Origin: Symbiodinium natans
Lineage: Eukaryota > Sar > Dinophyceae > Suessiales > Symbiodiniaceae
Direction: 5' to 3'
Length of the DNA: 64,000 bases
NCBI GenBank assembly: GCA_905221605.1
Contig: CAJNDS010000335.1
Span: 830,910 to 894,909, forward strand
Shown: positions 39,801 through 50,270 of the stretch, in pieces
Numbering within the stretch: position 1 is the stretch's first letter
Layout: each line of letters starts with the position of its first letter
The notes under the pieces: generated by a model
Told to the model about the DNA's origin: nothing
Seen by the model: the letters and a program-made list of their open reading frames with translations, nothing else
The model's database searches: none
Program-made: the position numbers and the translations under genes

Positions 39801-42800
39801 GCGGTTGGTGGTGTGGAAAGGGCAGTGAGAACACTCAAGGAGTTGTTCAGCACGGTGAGGTTGGATCTACGAGCGCAGGGCTTTGACTTGAAGAGAAGTC
39901 CTCGAGCGTTTGAGTTTGGTCTGATTTACTGTGCTGCAATGCACAATCACCATGCAGCTGCCTTTGATGGGAAGAAATCACCCCAGGAGTTGGTACTACA
40001 GAGATCCCTCCATGAGTGTGGATCGTCGTTGATAGGTGCTACAGTTCTGGCTGAGCTACCGGATTCGATGAAAACCACGGCGCTCTCCCGGTTTGTGGAA
40101 GCAGCCTATGTGTACCCTGAAGTTGGTGGCTTGACTCATGTTGTGAGTGCCATGGTGGATGGTTGTCCAAAACACTTTCGAGCAAAGTCCATCAAGCACA
40201 TCGTTCCGTTGAAGATTGGGTTGGAGCATTGTCAACATTTGCTCAAGGAGCATGATCCATCGGATACATTGGCTCCCCCGATTCTGAAGGAGAAAGAGGA
40301 TGGTGTGCCCGATCGGATTGAAGGTGAAGCGGACAAGGCCTTTGAGGGCCGAGTGTCTGAGGGACCGACCACCGACATGAGCAAAGTTGGACCTCCAGCT
40401 GCATGGGTGAAGGAACATGGTGGCACAGCGAACTGTCCTGCGTGTGGTCCAAAAAGAGGAAAAGCCAACCACAATGCTGAATGCCGAAAACGGTATGATG
40501 ATTGGTTGAAAGCTCAACGACAACGGTTGGAATCGAAAGAACCAACAGAGGAAACTCCAAAAATGGACCAGAGAAGCTCAAAGGATGCGGGGGTGATGGA
40601 GTCTGGAAGTGAGCCTTCACTCCTGAAACGCCCGAAGATCACCTATGAGAGTCGACCAGATCCCAAGTTGGAGGAGAAGCAAAGCGTCCCAACACCTGCG
40701 ACAGAAGTTGTGGATGTTGACATGGAGGATTTTGAGGATCCAAGTTTGCCTTACCAAGGGATTCCAGATGAGGCAATGGAACCTGGATACTTCGAAGGAG
40801 AAACTCCCGCTGAGGATGAAGCGATCCCAATGGAGGAAGAAAAACCTCAAATGGATGTGGATTCAGTTCCAAATGAGTCCAGTCGAGTTCCCCGGCGTTT
40901 AGAGAGTTTAACTTCAGATGTGAACTCAGTTCCAGATGAGTCCAATCGAGTTCCCCGGCTGATCAATCGTATTTGTTTAGACCCAAGACTCGATGTGCCT
41001 CAAGGTCCTATTAAAATGGTAAGCAGTGACGAGAGTCCGAAGTTGGTACATGTGACCAATTCGATTCTGCTCAACAAGAATAGCACTTTCCCGGAGTCCA
41101 TGAAGGTGTGTGGATCCCAAGTTTGGCTGGCAAGACCCACGAGTGTTCTGTCTGAGATAGATGGATGTCCATTAGATGTGGATAAAACAGTGGAAGGCCG
41201 GCGAACTGAGCTGCAGAGTATGACTGCTCACAAAGCAGGGAGAGTGGTTGGAGCAGACGAGGCTCAGAAGTTTGCTCGTCAGCATGGGATAAAGATCATC
41301 CCAACCCGATGGGTCATAGGCCCAAAGGTGGTGAATGGCAAGGAAGCTGTGAGAGCTCGGTGTGTGGTGCAAGACATCGCAAAGGGGAGCACAGCATCAT
41401 CTTTAGGACTGAGTGCTACGACTCCTTCTTTAGAAGCGTTACGGACGCTTTTGGCCATTGCTTCGGTAGATGCTATGGATATCGCAACTTTGGATGTTAG
41501 CACTGCATTCTTGCATTCCCCCCTTCCGAAAGGATCGAAGGCGATTATCCAATTGCCCAAGGATGTTTCCGCCTGCAAGGACTATTATGTCCCGGTGTTT
41601 ATGATTCTGGATCAAGCCATGAATGGTTTGAGAGTTGCCGCCAAAGCTTGGAACTTGAAGCTGGCGACAGTTGTGAAGAAAGTTGGGTTGAAGCAATGCC
41701 CAACGGAACCTTCCGTCTTCGAGGGCACTGTGAGAGGGAAAAGATTCCTCATGTTGTGCTATGTGGACGATTTGATTCTGTGTGGCACTAGAGATGCCAT
41801 TCGGTTGGTGACCGACACCCTGAACGGAGAGTTGAAGATCAAGGAAACGGGTCGAATCACTTCCACTGGTGGAAAGATCACCTTTTTGGGGCGAGAGATT
41901 GAGAGACAAGGGAGTCATCTCAGGATGCGAGTGCCCCCGGCATACTTAGATGCCCTGTTCGAGACAGAGTTCTGTAAGGACCTGAAGGTGGTTACTGCTC
42001 CTCCGGACATCGTGAAAACGGTCGAGAAGGGCAGAGCAAGTGGTTCGGATCCTGAGTTGAGTGACACTGCAGCTGCGAGGTACAGAGCAGTACTTGGCCG
42101 GATTGCATGGTGGGGTCAGTCGAGACCTGACCTGAGTAGGTGGATGTCCATTCTTTCGCAAGGACAGTCCAAGCCAACAGCATGCTTTGAGCAAGCATTG
42201 CGACAAGTGATTAGGTTCCTAAAGGGACAATACCATGCATGGCAGTACTTTGGCCCTGATGGGAATGTACCGGACAGTGGGCCGGCGCAGCTGGAGGTGT
42301 ATGCGGATGCCAGTTGGGCACCCCAAGCGTCGTTAGGACGAAGATCTGTGTCGGGCATAGCCATCTTTTATAGAGGATGCCTGATCAAGGGAATCTCTCG
42401 AGTTCAAGGGTGTGTATCGCTGAGTTCTTGTGAAGCCGAGTTGAGAGCCATCTTGACTGCGGTACAGGAGAGTGAGGGACTTGCGACTTTGATCGGTCAG
42501 TTGGCCGAGTCAGATGTCACGATCCGATTGCACACTGACAGTTCCTCAGCGAGAGCGGTTTTGCTAAACCGTGGGTTGAGTAGGCGAGTTCGCCACTTAG
42601 ACATCGCTGTCTGCTATCTTCAGGAGCGGATACAGGAAGCTCAGACCTTGAAGGTCATTTGGTGCCCGACAGCGGGAATGATCGCTGACGTTCTTACAAA
42701 GTGCTTGAGTCAAGTGACATTCTGTCAGCACCAGCAAGCTATGGGTATATACCCTGGTGAAGATGTGCAGCAGGTGTGGAGGATCTGTGGAATCCGACCA

Positions 42801-42879
42801 AGGGTTGGAGTTCAGGCATGCCAGTTTGCCGAGGCAACTGGATGCAATGTGGAGCAAGTTGGATCGTTGAAAAGTGTGG
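36813..42879 (+). CDS. gag-pol: copia gag-pol polyprotein of D
   Basis: Single open frame from gag to RNase H. The gag N-terminus is proline and glutamine-rich with poly-Q runs (about residues 130-175). CCHC knuckle at about 513-526, protease DSGAS at about 683, integrase zinc motif near 856-871, DDE residues near 896, 966 and 1001, a Cys-rich linker (CPAC...C) before RT, YVDD at 1650-1653, and RNase H with ADASW near 1832. The start is the first Met after the leader; a second Met at 36861 is an alternative. A 10-base deletion between short direct repeats near 42870 shifts the frame, after which 50 or so wrong residues are read to a stop at 43034. This is the most complete gag-RNase H unit of the A/D family here. 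Confidence 0.92.
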
Positions 42880-43588
42880 CGAAGTTTTTGAAAATTTCCA
42901 ACTTAGAAGTCCCGAAACCCTTCGTGAAGACTCTTCCCCTGAGGTTCAAGAAATCGATTTATGGTCCAACCGCAAAAGCTTTGGTTCAAGCACCACGGAA
43001 GCTAGCCCTAGCCTGGAGCCTGTACCTTTGGTGAAGGACAGGAAAATGGCAGCTGAAGACAGCAGGAAGGGTGAGCAGGGTGCTGAGATGAAAAGCCCCT
43101 TTTGGTGTAAGGTTTGCAAATGGTTGTTCAGATCCGAGCATGCTGCCGGGTTGAGCTGGGATGAAAGTGGCAAGCCCAAGTGCGAAAAGTGCAAACAGAC
43201 TGTGACAGTCTCTGGCACGGATGCAAGCCATGCATTCCATCTCCGAGAGGCAGAGAAGGAGCGCCGAGCTGCTGGAAAAAGGGGTGATAAAGGTGAAAGC
43301 CGAGGCTCAGGCCAAGCTGCACCGAAACCCAAGGCCATGCCGAAGGTGATTGAACGGATGGTCGACGTGTTTCCGGAGCTGGCGGATCCAGAGCCGCCGA
43401 AGTGGTTCGGTGATGTGTCATGGAGTATCTGCCGGCGCGGAACTCCAGTGGATGAGCTAGAGCTCAAGGACGTGGTAGGCACGCTATCCGACAAGGATAT
43501 GTTGCGCTATCAGAGCTCATACGAGAAGCTAGTGAAGCCCATCCAGGAGGTGTGTGAGCTACAGGAGAAACCCACGAAGATCTTCGGT
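42880..43588 (+). pseudogene. C-terminal extension of D polyprotein, first part (frameshifted)
   Basis: Corresponds to A residues about 1390-1625, including the CKVC...CEKC pair. It lies in a different frame because of the 10-base deletion near 42870. A second loss of two bases near 43587 (CTTCGGTCTT versus CTTCGGAATCTT in A) ends this frame. Confidence 0.85.
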
Positions 43589-44759
43589 CTTGGATGTCCG
43601 TGGACAGATTGGTGGCAAGGCCATCATCTGGGAGATGGCAGTGAATGAAGGAGGACTGTACATGGAAGTACCGCCGGGAACGTGTGGCCTGGCGATGTTG
43701 AGCTTCGTGAGGTACTTGAAGAGAAAAGGGATAGTCCCTGTTTTGCTTCTGGGTGAGCACCAGGACCTCGGAGTCTTGCGGATGGTGGATCTGTTGTGCA
43801 TGCTACCCATTTTGGGAGCAGAGAGGATCATGGAGGATGAAGCTGAGAGCTCGTATTATCCCCCATGGGTGTTGCGCTGGAAGAGAAGTGCAAAGGAAGG
43901 ATCCTTGGTGTTTAAGGAACTGGTGGAGCGAGTGCGAGTGATTTCGATGTTGTCGTGTGATACACTTCGGATTCACGAGCCGGAGCTGAGGGAGAGACCA
44001 GTCCCCAAGTGGTCGTTTGTGGCCTACAGCCACTACAGATCCGTGATGGAGTCTGTTGCAGGATTCTTGGAGGACCTGGAGAAAAAGAAAGAGGAGATCA
44101 CCGACACGCAGAGGGCGGCAAGCTGGAAGAAGGTGGTTGCGAGTGAGACTCGAAGCGGTGTTGTGTGGATCTGCAAGTGTAAGTGGCACTTGCCGACCGA
44201 CTATGTGGTGAGGTTCAACTTGACGTTGCCTGCCGACATGTGGCAGCAAGCCTTTGGGATCATGGGTGAGAATGTTGGGAAACTCGAGAAGGAGGAAAAG
44301 GACCTGAAGCGGATCCTCAAGGCTGCAGCGGAACAGCAAGACCGAGAGTTCGAGGAAGCTGAGCGAAAGCGCAAGCGCATCGCCGACCTGTCAGCTGCCG
44401 AGGAAGAAGCTGCTAAGAGAGCAAAGCTGGAAGGCGAAGCGGTTCGCTCGCCTGTGTCAGTTGTACCATCTGAGTTGGATGCAGCAGCTATCGCGCAGAT
44501 TGCTGAGCGTGTGAAGGCAAGCTTTAGTGTTGCCGATTTGGAGCTGATGTTGGAAGAGAAGAAGAGAAAGGTTGGAGACCAGCCAACTGAGAGGCCTGCG
44601 GAGACGCCAGCTGAGCCTAGCCGATCTTCGCAGGAGGTGATGATGGAAACGAGGACGGCTGAGTTGGCGGAGATGAAGGAAGCCGCCAAGGAGCGCCGCG
44701 CCAAGTTGATGGAGTCAACTGGAGCTGGCGAGAAGAAGGGCGAAGAGGATGAAGAATGA
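43589..44759 (+). pseudogene. C-terminal extension of D polyprotein, second part (frameshifted)
   Basis: Corresponds to the last 390 or so residues of A: an uncharacterised region (YMEVPPGTCGLAML) and a KE-rich coiled coil ending GEEDEE. It differs from A by single residues only. No family is recognised. Confidence 0.85.
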
Positions 44760-45498
44760 ACTGAGATGCTAAGTGATCTCAGTGGTTGGGTGGGTGAGTG
44801 AAACCCGCAGCCATTTTTTTTGGAAGCCATGGCCGCGTTGCCGCCATGGAGCGCCCGCGATTTTTCTGGTTAGTGTGAGCCCTTGTTTCAGTGCATGAGA
44901 AGTTTGCAAAGAGGAGGCAAAATGATGATGAAACTCAACGAGGGACTCTATAGCCCCTTCTGCAAGGCGTCTGATTGCCACCTCTGAAGACGTTTTTGGC
45001 TGATGGTACGCTGGAAGAAGCGAAACTATGAAGCCAATCTTTTCCTGAAGGATCAGCTAGCCGATGCTAGTTGGTGAGTTTGGTGACCTGGAAGATGCGA
45101 GACTGAGGAGGAGTACCACGACAAGGTCGAGTGCTGAGTGGGAAACATCTGAAGCTTGCATTAATTCGTTTTCACGTGTTTGTCACCACGAACTCTTGGA
45201 TTCGTTCCAAGACAACCCTGCCCCAGTGCAGGTGGATGCAAGTTTAATTCGTTTTTCACGTGTTTGGACAACGAACTCTTGGGTTACCAGTGATGTGGAC
45301 CCAGGACAACCTGCCTGATGGTGGGATCTTGCATGAGTTTTAAGTTTGATGTCAGAGATCGACTGGTGTGTTGTTTGTTTCGTTTGGTGGCGAGTACGCA
45401 CCAAGGGAATGTGGCCAGGGCATCCCCTTAGTGTTGAAGTGCCGAGCTGGGCTTGGACTTCAGATCTTTGACATGAACCCTCAGCAAAATGCGGGGGG
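44760..45498 (+). other. 3' untranslated region of D with tandem repeat and polypurine tract
   Basis: Two imperfect units of about 75 bases lie at about 45161-45232 and 45244-45318, each with TTAATTCGTTTT and ACGTGTTTG cores. The tract GCGGGGGG at 45491-45498 directly precedes the 3' LTR. Confidence 0.75.
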
Positions 45499-45872
45499 TG
45501 GAAGATTGTGGCTGATCAGTGATGTTTTTGTCATGTTTTGGATCAGCTTGTATAGGTTTGTTTTGCTTCGGAGTGATTGGGAATCCGTGTGATCCCATCC
45601 TCGATGGTTTATGCCTCGTTGATTTCCAAGGAAATCATACGAGTGTGTTTTTGCCCAATACGCTATTTAAAGTGAGTGTGCAGTGTGTAGGAACTTCGTT
45701 CTGAAGCTGAGTTTAAGCTCACAAGAGAGAATTCGTTTAGTTTGTGCACTTCGTGACTTTTGGCTCAAGTGGCTCTGACTGTGAAAAAGAGAGAGCTGTC
45801 CGCACTTGTGTGAGAGGTCAGGGTTCGTGCTTTCAAGGGAAAAGGTACCAGAGGGACCTTCGGTTTTTCACG
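45499..45872 (+). repeat. 3' LTR of element D
   Basis: Core 45499-45870 (372 bases) plus outer CG. TATTTAAA at 45664-45671 is a possible TATA-like box. TTTTGGCTCAAG lies at 45758-45769. It appears identical to the adjacent inverted A LTR. Confidence 0.93.
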
Positions 45873-45890
45873 CGATGCTCCGCTACCACG
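45873..45890 (-). promoter_or_regulatory. stranded primer-binding site of A plus right D duplication
   Basis: CGATG (45873-45877, right duplication of D) is followed by the rest of A's primer site, read on the minus strand as TGGTAGCGGAG. This short stretch is the only A sequence left between D and A's 5' LTR and proves that D inserted there. Confidence 0.88.
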
Positions 45891-46264
45891 TGAAAAACCG
45901 AAGGTCCCTCTGGTACCTTTTCCCTTGAAAGCACGAACCCTGACCTCTCACACAAGTGCGGACAGCTCTCTCTTTTTCACAGCCAGAGCCACTTGAGCCA
46001 AAAGTCACGAAGTGCACAAACTAAACGAATTCTCTCTTGTGAGCTTAAACTCAGCTTCAGAACGAAGTTCCTACACACTGCACACTCACTTTAAATAGCG
46101 TATTGGGCAAAAACACACTCGTATGATTTCCTTGGAAATCAACGAGGCATAAACCATCGAGGATGGGATCACACGGATTCCCAATCACTCCGAAGCAAAA
46201 CAAACCTATACAAGCTGATCCAAAACATGACAAAAACATCACTGATCAGCCACAATCTTCCACA
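45891..46264 (-). repeat. 5' LTR of element A
   Basis: Core 45891-46262, with an outer dinucleotide CA at 46263-46264 (TG on the minus strand). It is near-identical to 6134-6505, and the TTTCA duplication follows at 46265-46269. With 45499-45870 it forms a palindrome with arms of about 372 bases. Confidence 0.93.
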
Positions 46265-46765
46265 TTTCATGTTGTTCCACGCTTCGTCTGCTTTGCCAGG
46301 GTTAGGCGTTGCTCCTGTAGCCGTGTGGACCGATTGTTGATTTGAGCTCTTCTGTCGGGTAACAGCAGGTGCCATTGCGCTCTTCAACCCATTCCCTGAT
46401 CCAGTCTTCTCAGCAGCTCTTCTTTGATTGTTCGAATCACCCTTTCCACCAAAAACGCCTGTCCTCTGGCTACCTACTTTTCTGTCGCCCAATCATCTAG
46501 CAGCTGCTTAAACTCTTTTTTGAGTTCGGTCCCATCTTCTGAGCACACCTGCGAGGAGACACCCAGACTATCGATAACGGTTCTCATAGCAGTCGCTGTG
46601 GTAGTAGCCAGGCGATCCTTTGAGGGGTAAGGCCGCAACTTTCTTCGAAAAGCTGTCGATAGCAACCAACATGTAGAGATAGGGTTTTGGACCAAATCTT
46701 GCAGCTTCTGAGGCACAAATCCTCTTTGAGGCCGATCCTGTCGATCTCTTAGAGTTTCAAGGAAC
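46265..46765 (-). pseudogene. integrase remnant F, catalytic core (split by element A)
   Basis: On the minus strand, in shifting frames: a core strand with the first Asp (YMLVAIDSFSKKV), the second Asp region (CSEDGTELKKEFKQLLDDW), a Glu region (VERVIRTIKEEL), and the post-core motif (SVHTATGATPNP). These are hallmarks of retroviral-type (rve) integrases. At least two frameshifts are present. Upstream minus sequence to about 47045 may be more of the same gene. It is not copia-like; a Gypsy-type or Polinton-type source cannot be separated by eye. Confidence 0.7.
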
Positions 46766-47972
46766 TGACCTCATCTCTCGACACTTGCGTGCTTTTGCAG
46801 CCTTAAGAGCGTTTGCAGTGCTGCCAAAACCGGTCCGAGGATCTCGGTGCGCTTGCTCGACGATTCCTGCGAGCCGCGGCCTTGCCAGGACATTGGCTAT
46901 GAGCCTGGCCTTTGCTCTTTTTCACGCTGGAGTGAGGGTCGCAGGATCGTACGACGAAGGGTTCGCGCTGAGAGCTGCTGAACTTGAGACGGTGATGGGG
47001 CGGGTCAAGGCGTAGGGCTGAGCGCAGGCAGGGCACGTGCTTCAACTTGTTCCCACTCGCTGGACCGCCGGGCCGCGACCCAGAGCCTCCCCCCGCAAGC
47101 GAGGTTCCTCGGCTCTGGGCTGCAGCTCAGCGTGTCCACTAGGATAGATAGGGTAGACGGCGACACTACGGCGACACGACGACGACACGACGGCGACGAC
47201 GCGGTTGGCTCAAGCCCCCATGGGGCTCCGTGTACGCTTGAGTGTACTTTTGCCTCTAAGCCTCCAAGCGGAATAAAAACTCCTTCGTGGTCCCGTGGCG
47301 TTGTTTTATGGGGGTCAGAAACCCTTAAAATGCCAGGGGACGTTTTATATGGACGGCATGATTTCGCTCGGGTTGCTTGATTTTTCTTGATTTTTGGACA
47401 TGCTCCGCGTACAGTTGCTTTGAAAAAGCCCTAAACCTTAAAACCCCCTCTTTTTGCCCCTAAACCCCAAAACGGATTAAAACACCTTGGTGCCCGGTGG
47501 CATTTATCGAGGGGTCATAGACCCTTAAAATGGCTGGAGTCGAGGAGTGCTCTCTGATTTTTGCATGGGCGCGGTTTTCATGTCAGTTATTTTGCATGGC
47601 ATGCTGTTTGATGTTTTTGCGACCCCGCACCGCACCCGGTGCAGCCGACACAACACGGCGTCACATAGGAGGTGCTCGCGGAGCCTGGCTGGAAAGCGTG
47701 GGCCTCACTCTGTTGCTGCGGTTGCCAGATGGATTTAAAGGGTTTGATCCGCGAACGTCTGCAGCCCTGAAGGTGATGGTAAAACTTTGGTGTGAGGCAA
47801 GCTTGAGTGCGAAGAGCAAGCTGAAGTGGATGTAGCGGTCTTTGAGATCCAACAGCGGCTGATTAAGAAAGGTTATGCTGGTTTGAAGAGTGAAGTGTCT
47901 TTTGAAGAGGTCAAGATATTGTCCACCAACAGTTGTAGAAGGGGGTGGTAGGAGGAGGAGGAAGAGAAGAAG
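46766..47972. other. unassigned interval with a diverged direct repeat
   Basis: No supported gene. Two diverged direct repeat units of about 75 bases lie at about 47265-47345 and 47468-47545 (shared ACCCTTAAAATG and GGGGTCA cores). A CGACGACACGACGG-type run lies at about 47158-47200, followed at 47205-47214 by TTGGCTCAAG, a 10-base match to the spliced-leader end that may be chance. Confidence 0.5.
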
Positions 47973-48154
<182 letters not shown>

Positions 48155-48210
48155 AGCTCCTGGGCTCAAAGTTCTTTTGTTTGTGTGAGTAGTGGGCGAT
48201 TTGTGCTGCC

Positions 48211-48429
48211 ATGGCGTGGCTGCGAACGATGTTTGTCTGGATGGCCTATGTGACCACGGTGCTCCTGGCCATACCTACCCGAGCAGCTGGAGATGGGGAC
48301 AAGGCTTCCGATGTGCCCAGCCCGGACGCGCGCAAAGCGCACCTGGCCGAAGCGCTTGCCATATTGGCGGCCAACATCCTGGACGACAGGGAAACCCCGG
48401 GGAAGGCTTCAGCTACGTGGCCAGATTAG
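48211..48429 (+). CDS. small hypothetical protein with signal peptide
   Basis: 72 codons. Residues 1-27 form a typical signal peptide (hydrophobic VWMAYVTTVLLAIPT, then A-x-A), followed by an acidic and alanine-rich helix. It could be a first exon or the start of a decayed retroelement polyprotein, as B's polyprotein also begins with hydrophobic segments. It is GC-rich relative to its flanks. Family unknown. Confidence 0.35.
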   Translation: MAWLRTMFVWMAYVTTVLLAIPTRAAGDGDKASDVPSPDARKAHLAEALAILAANILDDRETPGKASATWPD

Positions 48430-48899
48430 ACACCCAAAGCAGAGATTAGACGACCAAGAAACAAGTCCATGTGGGCAGCCAGACTGCCTGAGAAATGAAC
48501 AGACGAGATCTGGAACACCGCTGCTGAGCGTAGAAGTAAGAGAAACGTAAGACGCACGTAACCTCCACAGCAAGTGCAGTGATCTTTGTTTGGCAGTGTG
48601 CAGACTGGAAGCAGATTGTAGGACCTGATTTTCGATCGCGTGCGGCTGATGCATTGTTTGTCAGCTTTTAAGCGTTGCGTGCAGTGGTCTTGCGCTGAAC
48701 TAAGACTACCATTCTTGGGAATGCTGCTTGAAGTATTTGCCACACAGTCTGCATTCGGAAGCTTCCGTGGCACAACGTCACAGAAAGAGTCTGGACCGAG
48801 TAGACACAGTCTTTGTGTGAATGAAGTTCCGATCTACGCCGGAGAATGTCTCTTATTCCACACAGGCGCACTCCAGAAAAGCGACAGTTGCAAAGTAGA
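48430..48899. other. unassigned interval upstream of element E
   Basis: No supported gene. It may hold the decayed 5' part of E, but no gag knuckle or 5' LTR is recognised. Confidence 0.35.
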
Positions 48900-48913
48900 A
48901 CTCTACGATATTC

Positions 48914-49040
48914 GGTTTCTGGGGTCTGGATTTTGGCAATCTATTGTCTGGTGAATTCCGGCAGTTTCGTCGTATGCGTCGAAGCTCGTGGTCACGCGTT
49001 CACGCTTCAAAAGTGCCTGTTGAACAGTATGTTTGTCTAG
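48914..49040 (+). pseudogene. protease remnant of E
   Basis: A short frame reads LVNSGSFVVCVEARGHAF, aligning with LIDSGASVTVIAKRYLDEF of A/D. The catalytic Asp of D-S-G is Asn here, so the enzyme would be inactive. The match is short and the call is tentative. Confidence 0.45.
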
Positions 49041-49379
49041 AGCCATTCGTGATCCTGAACTGAAAGCAGAAGCAAGAGATGGGAAAAAACAGCATGTAGG
49101 GTAAGAGTTTCTGCAGCGAACGGCAGCTCTGTACAAATGCTTGGTGAATGACAATATCCGTCGACTTCTGCTACGGGAGTGGAGAGCACATGGCAATGCA
49201 GCAGACATGAATGTTTGGGTAGGAGGCCACTCTGCAGGTCTGACAGCCAAAGAGGTTACATTGTTTTGGAAATGTTCCCTGGTTGAGATTAAAACCACTG
49301 TTGAAGTTTCCAGGGTTCTTCGAACGAAGTCGAATTCTCTCTCTTCGATATCCGCCAAAAGTGGAGTGCTTGTAGCGCC

Positions 49380-50270
49380 TGTGACACAGTCGACGCAAGC
49401 AGAGTTGGCACAGCATCGATTGCAAGAAAGACTTGAAAGCGAAGTCGTGGCAGATTTCTTCTGCTTGTCATCCACGGGTGGCAAGTCTAGGCAGACAACT
49501 TGAGGGTGTTAGTACTTGTCGAGCGGATGAGCATGATGACTGGTGCTATTTTGACATCAAGGGATCTTTTAGCAACGCGTACAGAGATCGTGAAGTGGCT
49601 GCGTGAGTTTGGTCTGGAGTCTGGAGTTAGGCTCATCTTCTGTGTTGTTGATCACAATGCTAGGGGCAGTGTTCGATTTGATCACAGGTGCTTCTGGCAA
49701 GTTCTCCTTCCAGGTTCGAAAAGCAGGACCACAGCATCATGAAGCAGTCGGAGTGGCAGAACGTGGTGTGCGCAGGATTTGCAGACGTTGAGGTCAGATC
49801 TCAATCAGGAAGGGCTTGACTGTGCTACAACCATGGAGGATTTGCCATTGTGCTACGTGTGTGGAAGTTTGAACAGATTCTCTAAAGCGCATGGGAGTGA
49901 CATGGCACCTTGTGATCTTGTACTTGGGAGGCCCAGTCCAAAAGGACCCTTCACTTTGTTTGGAGCCGTAGTCCTAGCAGAGCTTCCCCAATCAATCAAG
50001 GATCTGGCCTCTAACCTTCCCAGGTGCACCGAAGGTGCCTTCCTCCATCCCATTCTTGGATCACAGGCCATCAAAGTTCGAGCGCTCATCCAAGTCGAGG
50101 GACAGTTGGTGCTAAAGAGATTCGCAGCTACGTCGGTGAAGCTTTGTGTACCCTTGACATGGCGTCTAGAACTCGTTGAGGGGATCGTTGGAACTCTGGT
50201 GGAGGCCCCCAGTTGCCTCCAGCAAGTGAGGAGCGCGAAGTTCTTGAGCCACCTGTGTCACTGAGAGCCC
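49380..50270 (+). pseudogene. integrase remnant of E
   Basis: Broken frames align with A/D integrase: a VVADFFCL stretch matching the first catalytic Asp region, MSMMTGA matching MSTRMIGC, HHEAVGVAERGVRRI matching the catalytic Glu region, and ALVLRPSP-like and AVVLAELPQSIKDL stretches matching the post-core part. Stops near 49502, 49743 and 49790 show decay. Confidence 0.75.

Larger units (their letters stand above)
35997..45872 (+). mobile_element. Ty1/copia element D, sister copy of A, nested in A's primer-binding site
   Basis: 9876 bases, plus strand: 5' LTR 35997-36360, PBS, leader, gag-pol in three frames, 3' LTR 45499-45872, CGATG duplications. Across protease to RNase H its protein is almost identical to A's (only a few substitutions noticed). 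Two small deletions (near 42870 and 43587) break the C-terminal extension, but gag to RNase H is open. It lies inverted relative to A, making long inverted repeats. Confidence 0.93.
6132..46264 (-). mobile_element. Ty1/copia element A (outermost, interrupted by B, C and D)
   Basis: LTR retrotransposon on the minus strand: 5' LTR at 45891-46264, leader 35996-34860, gag 34860-33312, pol 13356-7243, 3' LTR at 6132-6505, bounded by TTTCA duplications. Without B, D and their duplications it would be about 10.3 kb. Domain order protease-integrase-RT-RNase H is copia. It cannot replicate by itself: gag has in-frame stops (34856-34861) and leader frameshifts, the primer-binding site is split by D, and gag-pol is split by B. 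Its two LTRs differ at only about one position, so the insertion is recent. Confidence 0.9.

Noticed and set aside
45499-46262. Inverted LTR pair as an assembly artefact
   Set aside because: The residual primer site of A and both CGATG copies sit exactly where an insertion predicts, which an artefact would not create.
46785-47015. 76-codon plus-strand frame
   Set aside because: No domain and no context. The opposite strand gives a better continuation of the integrase remnant.
47205-47214. TTGGCTCAAG as a spliced-leader relic of a retroposed gene
   Set aside because: Only 10 bases match and no coding sequence follows; chance is plausible in 64 kb.
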